Below, piece after piece: positions 48,815 to 60,230 of a DNA stretch of 64,000 nucleotides. Positions within the stretch are counted from its first letter, which is position 1. The number at the start of each line of letters is the position of its first letter. Both the position numbers and the translations under genes were made by a program. Below the pieces are notes generated by a model. It was not told where the DNA came from, ran no database searches, and saw nothing but the letters and a program-made list of their open reading frames with translations. Where the stretch lies: assembly GCA_001695595.3 (NCBI GenBank), contig MBPM02000098.1:186001-250000 (forward strand), given 5' to 3'. The DNA is from Plasmopara viticola. Lineage: Eukaryota; Oomycota; Peronosporomycetes; Peronosporales; Peronosporaceae.

Positions 48815-49022
48815 ATTAAGGCAGCCGGAGATAGGTCACTAAAGTGGACGAGCAAGCGCACTGGCGCCCAATTGGGTAATAAAAGAGTTGGGTTGGCTAA
48901 ACGCCCCACTGATCGAAAAAGCCCCATAGTGTAATGAGGGGTACGGAACTCGGTCCCAATATGGGTCGGGTAGCTACCAGCATCCCGCGATAAAGACAGC
49001 TTAGTCCTTGCGCGTGGGTTCC
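48815..49022 (+). repeat. LTR-like dispersed repeat, copy D (longest)
   Basis: The best-preserved copy of the family seen at 29.0 and 30.2-30.9 kb. It contains GGCAGCCGGAGATAGGTCAC, GGCGCCCAATTGGG, GCCCCATAGTGTAATGAGG, GTACGGAACTCGGTCCCA, GGTAGCTACCAGCATCCCGCG and GGGTTCCAGT. The TGGCGCCCA-like word resembles a retrotransposon primer-binding site, but its position relative to an LTR end is not established. Confidence 0.5.
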
Positions 49023-49920
49023 AGTGCTCCAATCTCTATATGTATCGGTAACAACCATAATTCTGTGCATCAAGCTTTCAATTTAGGCAGGCATCACCAA
49101 TACAAAGCAAAATTGACGACTCGGTACATTGAGACAGCTTTAAAGCAAACCAAAGTGGTTTTCAGCTACTCGTATAAGCGATGTATACTTCAAAAATGTA
49201 AGCATTTTTTTCCACCTAAGCACAATCGACACGTTGCAGCGAATGCCGTCAGTCACTGTATTAGGTCGTTCAAGCTACAAGTACATATGACAAAAGTCGT
49301 AAGAATACATTCAAGTGAGAGTTGCGAAACACACACGCACAAAAGGTGCCATATGAGAAGCCAAGATTTGTTGCGGAGCAAAGCAAAGTTTATTGGTGTC
49401 CTTATTAGGTTTTGCCCGTTGCTGTACGCTATGTTTTATTAGGCTGAGAAAAGTGACTGAGTTGCTGCTCCACAAAGTTCTTTTAATTTCCAAGTGACCG
49501 AGAGCGCAGCTAGAAACATGGAATCTCCTTCCTGACGAGATCTGTAGCTCGTGACTGTTGCTCCTCTCCAGATTACGATGATGCCAACAATCACAAGACT
49601 TGTCGATTGATTCGAATATAAACAACTACGAGTTAAGAGCATTTTTGTGACTAGACATAGCCTCTCCTGGTAGTCGCATGACCCCAATTTTTGTGTGCAC
49701 TGAGTGACGAATTGTGGTAAATGTTGAAGCCTTTATTTTGAGTATGACAAATTCTCTCATGTACTTCGATCTCAATTCGAAAATGCTCCACCAAAAGTGA
49801 CTTGACAATGCAGAACTTTCTAGTCGTCACAATACGCAATAGACGTAAAAAAAATACCCCGCTTAGCTGATTGACTCACCGCGGAAATTATCTAACAACT
49901 GTTTCCGATTGCCTAACTAG

Positions 49921-50074
49921 AAGTTGATGCGCTGTACTCGTCCCTTGAGCGCTTTACTAAAGTATTTGGTGGAGTTTTCTCAGGCAAGGAATCGAAGCGG
50001 TTGTTCTTTATTGCTCCCGTATTGGCATATGTGTCACATTTGTTTGACGACGTTCGATTGCTCGAAGAAGAAAA
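49921..50074 (+). pseudogene. Orphan exon-like fragment of an unknown gene
   Basis: A clean coding stretch with an acceptor-like CTAACTAG before it and a donor GTAAGC after it: it reads VDALYSSLERFTKVFGGVF, then GKESKRLFFIAPVLAYVSHLFDD, then VRLLEEEN. Its amphipathic helices and balanced composition look protein-like, unlike the surrounding AT-rich noise. No flanking exons could be found, so it is either a broken gene copy or one exon of a gene I could not assemble. Family not recognised. Confidence 0.4.
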
Positions 50075-50647
50075 TGTAAGCGTGCGAGTTAGGTGTAAAC
50101 AAACTTGTGTTTTCTTCTCGCACGACTTAACACTTCGATTGCACGTGATACTCGTTCAAACTGGAGGTAACAGTAAACGATGATGGCGTCATTACACCTT
50201 TTCGTAGTAAATGATTCTATGGTAATGCCAAAAAAAGTCCTCAACACCTTTTTTTGCATACACTCGTATAAAGAGTGACGGACTAAAGAAATTTGCGAAA
50301 CTGTCCAAACTTAATCTCTGTCATGCAATTTTCCAAATGTTCTCGGTCCACACTTGAGGATAAGCCTAGTGTAGCGAAGCTTAAAGCTAAGGTAGAGTAA
50401 GTATCACGACAGAGCATAATTGTAGGTAGGCAAAAATATACTCTAAGTATCGATTTGACAGACACGCGGTAACCAGAGCATTTGCATACCAATAATTATG
50501 CAATATTTGATATCCATTTTTTCTGTGACAATTTACATTTTTTTTAATATTGAAAGGAAGTTTTATTTTTATAAATTTCGCCAGCACCCTGTAATCATAT
50601 TTTATAGCGATAGAATAAGCACCGTTGGTGCATTTGTAGACTTCCAC

Positions 50648-51250
50648 TTACTTAAAGTCCTTCTCTGTAAGCAGCGACAAAATCTGTATTTTCTTGTCCG
50701 TACTGGCCTTACTGACGCGGCCACCGCCATTAAGCACGCCGATTCCAATAATGAAAATACAGGCCACCACAAAAGCTCCTGCCTGCTGCACGAGGAGGAG
50801 GCCAGCCTCGCACGTGCCACCTGTGGCCAGCAGGTCGTCCACGAGTAACACCTGGTCTCCTTAGTTCACTGCATACGTCTGAATGCTAAGACAATCGCCG
50901 CCTTTGCTATGATCACCTTTGTACTCTTTGGAATACTCAATCGTGTCACTTACGGTCGGCATCTTGTCGGGTTTGCGCAACATAAAGACGCGTTTTTGAA
51001 AGAAGGCCCCCAAATACGGCGCAAACAGAAATCCGCGCGCATCAAAACATTCAATAGCGTCCACCTGATCCTTGAAGGGCGTAATAAAGTGCACCAGTAA
51101 ATCGAACGTCAATTGCAACTTTTGTGGATTCGCAAGCAAACCGCCAACGTCAAAGAATTGGACGCCTTTGAAAGGCACGATGGGAATGTTCTCGACCAGA
51201 CTGGCCAGCGCCTGTTGTCTTGCCTTCGGAACGTTTAAGTTCAGGGTCAT
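50648..51250 (-). pseudogene. APRT: Adenine phosphoribosyltransferase with one internal stop codon
   Basis: The frame from ATG at 51250 to the stop at 50648 covers 200 codons with no frameshift, and aligns with APRT throughout: FKGVQFFDVGGLLANP, DAIECFDARGFLFAPYLG, VFMLRKPDKMP, YSKEYKGD, and the PRPP-binding loop VLLVDDLLATGGT. The single defect is TAA at 50861-50863 (codon 130), nine codons before the PRPP loop, where other APRTs read roughly 'K/E-P-G-D'. A one-base change of GAA would produce it. Other odd residues at normally fixed sites (e.g. FFDVGGLL for FRDISPLL) suggest relaxed selection. If expressed, the product lacks the active-site loop. APRT salvages adenine to AMP. The C-terminal ending (LSLLTEKDFK) is otherwise normal. 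Confidence 0.78.
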
Positions 51251-53833
51251 TTTGTTTGGCGTCAGATTTGCTAGCCCACTTTTTGCAAGGTCAATTAAAA
51301 GTGACAGACAACAGACGCTGATTTTAAGCAATAGTATAATAAATTTGGTACGCATTGTGTACGCTAAGAAAATGTACAATGTACGACTCAGCAAGTATCC
51401 AAGCCACACACAGGACTGCATTAATCGCGATTCATCATCACACAGGAGAGGTTCGATCAGCCCTGCAAATATGCAATCGAAATATCCCGGTTATCGAAAG
51501 TATGCGCTATCAATTGCTATTCAAAGTGCAGGAGAAGTGGATGAACCACTGAATTTATGAATGTTCATGACCCGAAGCATTGTCACCTGTGAATACCGAG
51601 ATACTCAAAGCTTTAAGTTGGCCGTCACCACAATACAACCGCGCACTTTTACGAAAACGCTTTGCATGCTTCGCGTAATACAAGCTGATCCACCAAAGCT
51701 AGCGATTTAAAGCTTTTTACACATATCAACCACCATGGGAATGCTTCGATCAATGTAGTGGACGAACTCGTGATGTCGAGATCAAGTCTACCACTCTTGA
51801 TAGGCAATTATTGCGGCAATCATGCCTAAGATTTCATATATCGACAATCATCAATGTACGTATGCGGTCTATCACAATTTCTCCTATAACCGAGCAGCCA
51901 GATTCAAATGCTGGGTCAAGATTGAAGGCCATGAAATCCAATCTGCCGTCTTGTAGCTTTATTCGCTAGCTTACAATGTATGGCAAGTTGCACACCTTGT
52001 ATTAGGGCAGCAGAGCTCGCACATTGCTCGCATGGACGACAATCACCGATTCACGGACGGTTTGAAACACTTTATATAAGGTCACAGCAAATTCACGTCC
52101 TCACGAAGCACAAGATAAACGAGCTTGCACGAATTGTAGAAAGAGTTCTTTACCGGTGGCTGGGCACGTAAACATCGTACACAATACATTATGGTATACT
52201 AACGCGGCTGAGCGCATATAACCGCAGCTTTATAAATAGGTCGGAGGCTGTGAGTCTCATCCGGCGATTTTTGTGCTTCGAGTAGTCTATAGAAAGTGCT
52301 AGATTGCAACACCGTGTATCTGTTGTTACAATTACGCCCTTTTGGTGTTTTACGACTTTACTAGCGATTCACGCATGTTTAGAAGCCGAAAGCGCTACCA
52401 TAACATTATACTTTGACGCCATGCTACCTTATTTATCGATTGCTTGGCCCTGGTCATGAGTAATGCTTCTAGCTTAGTGTTCATGTCAAGGTCGTTGCGG
52501 CGAGCACGTGATGCCATTATGCTATTGACAATTTGGACAATCACGTATGCACATTTATCAAGCGTAATTCACTGTGCAAACACATGAAAAGAAGACGATT
52601 TGCACACCAGCCATGGAATGAATGCCGCACTAAGCGTGGATTACCTTTCCATAGACGCTACGTGTCACCTGTACTTGCGACGACGAATGAAAAAATTTGA
52701 CACTGCCCTATGCCTTTCATCTAAACTGCGATTGTTGTGATTGAAGAATGGCGGTGTAAATCTTTTCCTGGTGTCCTACATATAAAAACGAAATGTTGAG
52801 CAGCCTCCATGGCAGAATTTGTGGCTCGCAACCTTTCTTACCAGTTTACTTGCCGCTTATTAATGGAGCCATGAAGCGTCTTAACAAGAATACTCTTCGA
52901 GTGTTGTGCGTGACGCTGTTGAAAAGGCAGTGCCTTTCTAACAATTGGCCGGATTTACTTCCGATGAACCTCAACCGAACAACAGTCATTAGATGCAATT
53001 GAAGATTATTAGTGGTGTTGAGCAAGACTTTAGAGCGGACGATGTCGTATCTACCACATTGGAACATAAGCACCGTGTCAAGTCGTAGCTATTAAGTTTG
53101 AGATATCTGCCCGAAAGATTGGCGTTTTACATCATCAATGGTCGACAAGAAGGATCAGAGCTGGATGCACCAGAATGTCTTTAAGAAGGGCACGAAGTGC
53201 ATTTTTCCATGTAGTAAAGTCTGTGCCCTGATCCCGTGCAGACTCCGGAATCAATGTGATGAAGTGATTCGTCGGGTTGTGAAGGCAATGGATTACTCTA
53301 GAATAGGAGCGGCACCAAGCATACACCGTATGGCTTGAGTGTTTTGCTAACTCCGACCACGACACCACTCAAAAGAGTCGAAGAACATGTGGCTAAAAAG
53401 GGACTGTCAAGACCATAGAGAACGAACATGGCGTGATTTGTAATACAGGCAGAGTTTTTGAAAGCCACTCCGCGACGCATTAGAAAAACATATCCTCCTG
53501 CTTGGCGCATACGTCGAAGCTGTGGGTGACATATGGCTATTGACGATATGCTGAAGTATCGTTTCACGTTATGCTTGACACCTTCTGTAAACTTTGGTTC
53601 TCGAGCAGCTCGATTTAATAAAACTTTCTTAAAATAACCTATTAGAGAATAATAAAATCTCTCACCTGCAAGTATTTGCTTTACTCACGACAAAGAAGCA
53701 ACGCATGTCTTAATGGCAGGTTGGGAGCTATTTCACCTTACGCTGCTAATTTCAAGATACACTACGAGACAAATGAGTCACCGACTGGCTGAAAAGTAAG
53801 AACTATAGTTGACAGCTCTCAATGCATTTTGTC
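51251..53833. other. AT-rich gene-free region
   Basis: The frame of the APRT relic stays open upstream to about 51421 without a homologous N-terminal extension. Beyond that no gene, motif or repeat is recognised. Confidence 0.4.
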
Positions 53834-53917
53834 ATGGTTTTGTGCTTTAGTGTTTTCTACCCATTGATGCCCTAGGATGGGGCTTGTCAAAATTGATTTT
53901 TTATTTTTTCTGTTTCT
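53834..53917 (+). repeat. 84-bp exact direct repeat, left copy
   Basis: Identical by eye over 84 bp to 63917-64000 at the window edge, starting ATGGTTTTGTGCTTTAGTG and ending TTTTTTCTGTTTCT. The true repeat may extend past the window end. Likely an LTR or other dispersed element. Confidence 0.85.
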
Positions 53918-54633
53918 AATAGTGTAGGGATGGGGGTCAAGGAGTGTGTAAAAAGAGCTAAATAAGTTATAGTGCACATGTCGCTTTATCATCATATACT
54001 TTCATCGTGCATTGGACTCGTCTTCAGAAGACGTTCAAAATTCAGCTCACGATCTTAAATGCAAAAGACTGCTTCCAACACGGTAAATTTACTTGAGGAC
54101 GACGCCACAACCGCTTCTATTGTAGGCTACACAACTGTTGAATCCAAAGATGGTCTTAACAGCAACAAATTTAACATTTGAATGGTGTTTTGTAATTTGA
54201 TCATACAGCATACGGCTAGACGACTTCACTCGACTATATGGTCTCAATTGACCGTATTATACAGTCATCTATGGCCATGCTGTTTACAGTCGCTAATTTC
54301 AATGAATACTATACGTCACAGTAATCTTGACAACAATTGAGAATTAGACTTTATCTGCTGCTATGCAATTCCTTCTCAGTGCGAACAGACACGGAATTTG
54401 TTGTACTGCAAACCTTAAATTTTTTGACTAACTACCATCATCGAACTGCTCAAGTTTTGATCGGCGTTATCAGCTTTTATTGTGTCGAAACTACAGTCAG
54501 CAAGTCAGCGTCAAATATATGCTGTTTGCGTATTTCGCACGAACATATCAAATAGTTTGATAGTACTCACTCTAGGGGCTAATTTGCTTTGGGATACTTA
54601 GGATCGGTACTAGTCATGGGATTATGACTTTGA
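53918..54633. other. Gene-free spacer
   Basis: May hold the rest of the element whose start is the 84-bp repeat. The frame at 54337-54555 has no motif. Confidence 0.3.
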
Positions 54634-54975
54634 GTGATTTTAGAAAAGCTTGAATCGTCATTAGTCATGTCGAAGCTCAAAGTCCCGCCGGTGCGCATGG
54701 CGACTCCAAGAACCCGGCTACACTGTGGCCCTACGGGGCTCAATGAGGCTATTTTGTCATTAAACTTTCTACGATCAAACAATGAAACCGCAACGACATC
54801 TGACAAGCCACTTCTGACAACGGGAAGTGTCGACAAGGAGATCAACTTGTGGTGCGTGGGTGAGATGGAGGACATCGCAGCCAAGGGCGACTCAGCGCTT
54901 GAGTTCATTTCCAGCCTCTCAGGGCACGATCGTAGCCTTGATCGTGTGCTGTTCTCACATGGAAGAAACCTGTAA
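54634..54975 (+). pseudogene. CHAF1B: WD40 fragment of chromatin assembly factor 1 subunit B (p60)
   Basis: A 113-codon frame carries the first part of the CAF-1 p60 propeller: a Lys/Val/Pro-rich lead with MATPRTRLHCGPTGLNEAI, then LLTTGSVDKEINLW (WD40 repeat 1), then EFISSLSGHDRSLDRVLFS, corresponding to the family's 'L..H...VN.VRFSP.G..LAS..DD'. The frame stops right after the start of repeat 2 (SHGRNL), and the remaining five or so repeats are missing. CAF-1 p60 deposits H3-H4 during replication; this truncated copy cannot form a propeller. It sits in a repeat-rich desert, so it is probably a captured or duplicated gene piece with the functional gene elsewhere. Confidence 0.65.
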
Positions 54976-57900
54976 CAAAAAATCCAATGAAGATGTTTTG
55001 GAAAATAGCTCGCCCTGTACTCCAATTAGCCCTCCTTGCTATGTTCAATGCAATATAATAAAGCGATTTTTTTGTTATGTTATCCATGGTGTCATGGTCA
55101 ACTTTCCATTAAAGTCGAAATGGTGCGCTGATTCTTGACGCCCAAAAGTCGTCCATGTCGTCATTATGCATTCTCTTGCCTTCATATAGAAGACGCTTGT
55201 AGCCTACGACCACTGTATTCAGCACTCGAAGGCATCGATTGTTGAGTTCAAAGAGCCGATGCGATACCAATAGTCAATCGCTGATGATACTGGTAGTCTA
55301 TTGGCTAGAAGGAAAACTGGGTCACAAACGATCGATCGATCAGATACTTAGCGTCATTTGACACACTCAATTTGATGCGCGGTCAAAATTAGTGTGACCT
55401 GACCGTATCAAGATTATGGGAAGACCAAACACATATAACTAGGTCGGTGGCCCGATCCATTCCAACTTTTAGCAACATACGATCGTATGAAGCACAATGT
55501 AATCGGCTTGATGGGTTCTTATTAATTGCGCAACTATGGCTCACGTATTAGTTGGAGTATGATCTACTTGCGTAGTAGGTCAGCCGCGTTCTATTCACAA
55601 TTTTTATCATCCATCAACAACCACTAAAGTCAACAAGGTGTACGCGTCCAAACAAGCACAATAGTTATAAGACAAAGCATATAAGTATTTTGTGCTACAC
55701 TCGATCCGGTATAGCGCCCGATTCGCACCCACTTCTATAGAAGATTCAGGTTGGGTGTTCATTTTGAAAGGATCGTAAGGAAACTAAAAAATAAAGGCTC
55801 AAGCATTAAAGTTCTATCAACCACACGATTGGCCAATGTTCTTGTGGTAAACAAATGTTTTGTCCCACACAGACACCGTAAGCTACATGTCGACCCAGAG
55901 TTGAGCTTGGGCGGGAAACATGGCCGCGCTCTACCTGCTATCGGGAGTAGTCAAGTCCCAATATAGCAAGGGGGCTTATAGCGACACAGTAGCTAATTAG
56001 TCAATTGCGCACACCGCGCGCAGTCTAAAATAGACTTTGTCTCAGCGCACACCACCTATCCTACGACCTGTCAGGTCGGATCAACCAGCGGACCAAGCTT
56101 AAGGAATGACGAGAACATAAAGAAAAACTTCATTTAATTCCTTTCACGAAGCTTAGACCTTCTTTCCTGTCGGGGTTCAATGTGAGATTACAGCCTCGAA
56201 AAGTTTACAAGACCCTAGATATTACTTTGTTGCGGGCCTGAATACTCGAACTGTACCAATAGCGTCACACAAATGGAGAGATGCAGAACAAGTTAAAAGA
56301 TGGTCTGGGCAAGGCATCAAAGAAGGATTGTTGACGATGCCGTTCTAAGCGCTCATCAATTTGAGCATCTGAACGTACTTGAGCTCCTCAGAAAGGACAC
56401 CTTCGACCTTTTACCAAAAAGGAGAGCACTGAAACGTATGGTATACAATTTAGAAAGTATTTGCTATATGTATCACAAATGGTTCCGCCACTAGCTTCTC
56501 CTTGCTCCAACTCCAGCAAGAGAGAAATCCATGCTTTACATTGTCCAATACCGACTTAAAAGGTCTGCCGCTTCCAAATACGCCGCTACTCTAGACACAA
56601 ATGCATTGTTCGCTGGCCATAACAGTGGTGCAAAGGAACCACAGAAGATACCTTGCGCGTAGCAAACTATTTACAGAATGTCAGTAATGATATCACTGTT
56701 AGACAGCCAATATGAAAAAGCGGTATCGACAGTACCCCAAGATGCGCGTATCTCAAACCTCTCGATGCCTGTAGTAATTCGCTGAGGGTGATTATCGTGC
56801 CCGGTTCTCAAGCTACTTACAGCAAATTAAGCGACACCTCGTAGTCTTTATACTGCTTCCGTAAAATATGGGTTGAGTGCAGCTTTGAAAGAATCGATTT
56901 CTTTGTCAAATAAGCTGGCTGGAACAACATTCTTCCTGGGGATTAATATGAAGTCGTAAAGCTATATTTGCCGTAACACAAACAACACGGCTTATCGTAC
57001 CGTAAGGTGTATGGTCTATACCGACCGGCCAATGTATGTTTGGACAGGAGGTGTAGGACAAAAATCACAGCTTAGCTTTCTACCACGTCAGCGATTCATC
57101 ATACAATCGTTTTTGTATCATCCTTCATAGTGAATTGTGACCAAGCACTATCGACATCTAACACACAACACGTCCGACAAATGTGTGGCTAGGCTGCTAC
57201 TCGATAAAAAGCAGAGCTTGCGACTCCAATGTGACCATGATGAGCGACACCTGCCATCATTTACAGTATACAATTTCCGATATTAGCAATGAGTTATGGT
57301 AGCACAAAACGTTGCGAGCATTACTTTGAGAAGTGACAGAATGGCAAGCGCCAGCGTGATGATAAGTTGTACAGAAATATAATTCTTACGTTTGGTGCAA
57401 GACTCGAACGACAAATGGTTCGAGTGCGTTATGCTTGATCATTGAGTGGAGGCTTATTGAGCAACTTCGTTTCGTTGCAAGCTTTAACACCTTAGCGAAA
57501 ACATGTTAAGTCCAGATGCGAGTAAGCAAGTCCTTACTAAAAGGCTAGCTTCAAGACATTTTATTTAAATGACTGCAATACTAAGCCGCAATGTTTATCA
57601 AGCTTTACTGGCATCAATGCGAGCAAAAAAGTAGACATATTCAATCAACGACAGTGCTACGACGCAAGCTATTCTGATGCAGAAATTTTTTTTTAGCTTA
57701 GCGAAATCCAGAGTCTAGCAATGCCATCGCCATCAAAAGTACTAGCTCGTCTGCTCGAGAATGTTGTCGTGCTTGAATTTCATCGACAAAAAGATCGACT
57801 GCTAGTTCCAACAGAACCAATTATGCGGCAAAGTTGAATCGAAACGTGCTAAAAAAAACTTTTTTCACTATGGTATTGCTCAAACGCAGCTGCACTGATT

Positions 57901-59183
57901 TGATGCAATCAGTGCATGTATGAAGTCGCTCCCTTTTACTGAGTGGTGGATGCAGACGGGAGCAAGCTTGACCATCACACGCACGACGAGGTACCGGACG
58001 ACAAGATAGATGTCTGACGAAACAAAAGTAGAACAGCTATGCGAACATTCGCATAATTAGGCTGTGCCTTCGCATAGAGATAAAGGCGAACGGGGATGCG
58101 TGTAATCATTTTACTTACCTTTTAAACAAAGGAAGAAGAATGTATGGTCATCAATGCGGTCTCTACTGCACGCATTTAATGGCTGTGGATGATGCATTGT
58201 TCTACAAAAACCAAATGGATGAGGATTAAAGAGCAAGTGTTGCCTTCATCATGATCGACTTGGACACTTCGAGCCTGGATAGCTTATTAAGGAAATTCAT
58301 CCCTGACATTTGACGTACCAAGAAAAATATTTTGTGAGGCATGTTCCAATCTAAAATATTGCTTTTCGATCAACATATACAAACCGTTTAGCAGACTTGA
58401 AAGTGCTGTGTTTGGGTCGATTTTCTATCGACAAGTTCTTTTAGCTACGTCACAATTAAATGTATAGTTTCTCACGGTATACAAACGTACATCTTCTTAC
58501 CTTACAACGGCCAAATTGTCGATCAATATCGTTAATATCATGACACAGTATCCTGATGATTTGATCACGACTGTACGCGTAGATGACGCTGCTTAAACTC
58601 GTGCTTAATTCGTGCCTATTCAACAAGATGTTAAAAGCGTCCGGTTTAAATGCACACGACACCGAAGCATCAAATTGGTGCAAATGATAGTGAGCCTAAG
58701 CTTTATATGATATGATCTCACTCCTCTTTATTTACAATTAAAATGGAGTCTTCTATGAGGATTGCATTTAGCTTTTTTGTACTATCGTCACAGGGATAAG
58801 CATGTATGATGCATTCTTCGACATCAGCGTATTGCGCAAAATGCCTCACAAATCTATCTTACAAATGAATGGGTGACAGGAATCAAGATAACGAAGCATT
58901 CAATTATCCGCTTAAGTTTTAGCCAGCCCCTCGACTTCGTCACAATCGATCACGCAGATCGAAAAGCATGATAGACCAAGAGGGTCCCGCAACACCATTT
59001 TTGCTGCGGAACGTTCCGCACCAGCTGCAGGACGTCTTGCACCGGCTTACTGAGTAGTCATAATAAATGAACGATTTCTCGTTTCAAGCACACCACATGA
59101 TCTAACCATGTACGATAGTAACCGTAACGCGAAGTAGCTTGCGAATTATGCAATTCAATACTTAAAATAACATATTATAATAA
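54976..59183. other. AT-rich gene desert
   Basis: No supportable gene. Frames such as 55751-55966 and 56300-56494 look like scraps of old protein-coding repeats (e.g. WSGQGIKEG near 56.3 kb in a neighbouring frame) but match no family I can name. Confidence 0.45.
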
Positions 59184-59270
59184 GATCACCACCGACACGT
59201 GGTTTTCCCCTTTGTTTGGCTTAAAGTAGTCTTTGAAGAACTTCGGGTTCTTGGTCCACAACAACGGAAG
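59184..59270 (-). pseudogene. Third fragment: 3' end of the His/Gly/Tyr-rich secreted-protein gene
   Basis: On the minus strand this 87-bp piece resembles the end of the gene at 60231-60838 and the bases after its stop: VVDQEP codons, then a CCAAACAAAGGGGAAAACCAC segment and GTGGTGATC. It lies downstream of the left HNH-like gene in the same orientation. This implies that the unit [secreted gene, HNH gene] was once tandemly repeated here. Confidence 0.55.
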
Positions 59271-59350
59271 CATGTGCAAAAAGCCTTTCGGGTGTCTATG
59301 TTCATCGAGCGTCACACCTTCCGCGCCGCTTCTATCCAACCACACGTGTT

Positions 59351-60046
59351 TTAGTTAGATCGACCCAGCAAACGAACAATTATATCACCCACCGTCCACG
59401 ATAATGCGGTTGAAGTCGCTATGGCAAACTTCCGGAGATGTTCGTATAGCCAAGAAATAGCAATATCACCTTCTTCCAGTGTAAACCCTTCTGACGAGAA
59501 GTCATCGAAGCAAAAACTTTCGGCACCCATCCTTCGTGCAATCGCCTTTGTTCTGGCCAACTGAGCTTGATGGTACAAACAGCGCCTAAGAGGTTGCAGT
59601 ATTGACCTGCTTGGAAAACGAAGTACCTTACCATCCAGCTCGCCAAGTGTTGTGAGCGCATTAAACCGCGGCGCATTTGGAGCGTAGATTGGACTTGTGC
59701 TTGCCCCCCAATATGCTGATACAAATCCGCCTCCAAGTACATCCCATTGCTCTTGGGTCAAGCTGTCCACGAGCAGCTGTGCGTCTAGATCGTTGGATTG
59801 AAATTGTCTAATGTGAACAGATCGTGCTTGTCGACAAGGAACGTAATGTCGAGATCATCGAAGGCGCTTGCGATCGGCCCGAACAACAGCAATCCGTTAT
59901 TCACAACGTCAATATTCTCGATTTGCACAAAATTACCTTTGAAGCGATCGTGTTTTCGTCGGAAGAGATGGGATGCAATCACAACAGGACTCGCTAGACC
60001 AACTTTCATCACCATGCAAAGAAGCATCGAGTCGCCGTTCTAATTT
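59351..60046 (-). pseudogene. HNH-nuclease-like protein, left copy (frameshifted)
   Basis: Two open pieces. The first (60027-59785) has VVIASHLFRRKHD, VVNNGLLLFGPIASAFDDLDI and FLVDKHD, the spacing of an HNH fold (His in 'SHL', Asn in 'NNGLLL', then an 'AFDD' acidic site) as in PF13391-type HNH domains. It ends at TAG in 59785-59787. The second (59770-59351, 139 codons) continues the protein in another frame (QEQWDVLGGGFVSAYWG, ARFMG-like helices, TVGDIIVRLLGRSN). The same -1-type break occurs in the right copy, so it is older than the duplication or reflects an unrecognised intron. An extra T near 60030 also breaks the N-terminus here only. In oomycetes HNH-like domains are known in some host-directed effectors; a nuclease role is inference from the fold pattern. 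Confidence 0.55.
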
Positions 60047-60230
60047 TTCCCACAATCACATTTGAAGTCCTTCATTAATTGCTGCTTCAGCTTTGAGTTT
60101 CGAATCCGTGGTACTGGGAACGTTCAAGAACGTGCTTTAAAAAATCGTGGCAGCAATTGCTGCGTATAGAGAGGAAGTGTGGTCTTTGGCCAAAATCACC
60201 ACCAGCACGTGGATTTTCCCTTCGTTTGGC

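Noticed and set aside
50861..50863. TAA in APRT read as part of an intron
   Set aside because: The frame and homology run unbroken on both sides with no missing or extra residues and no usable GT-AG pair.
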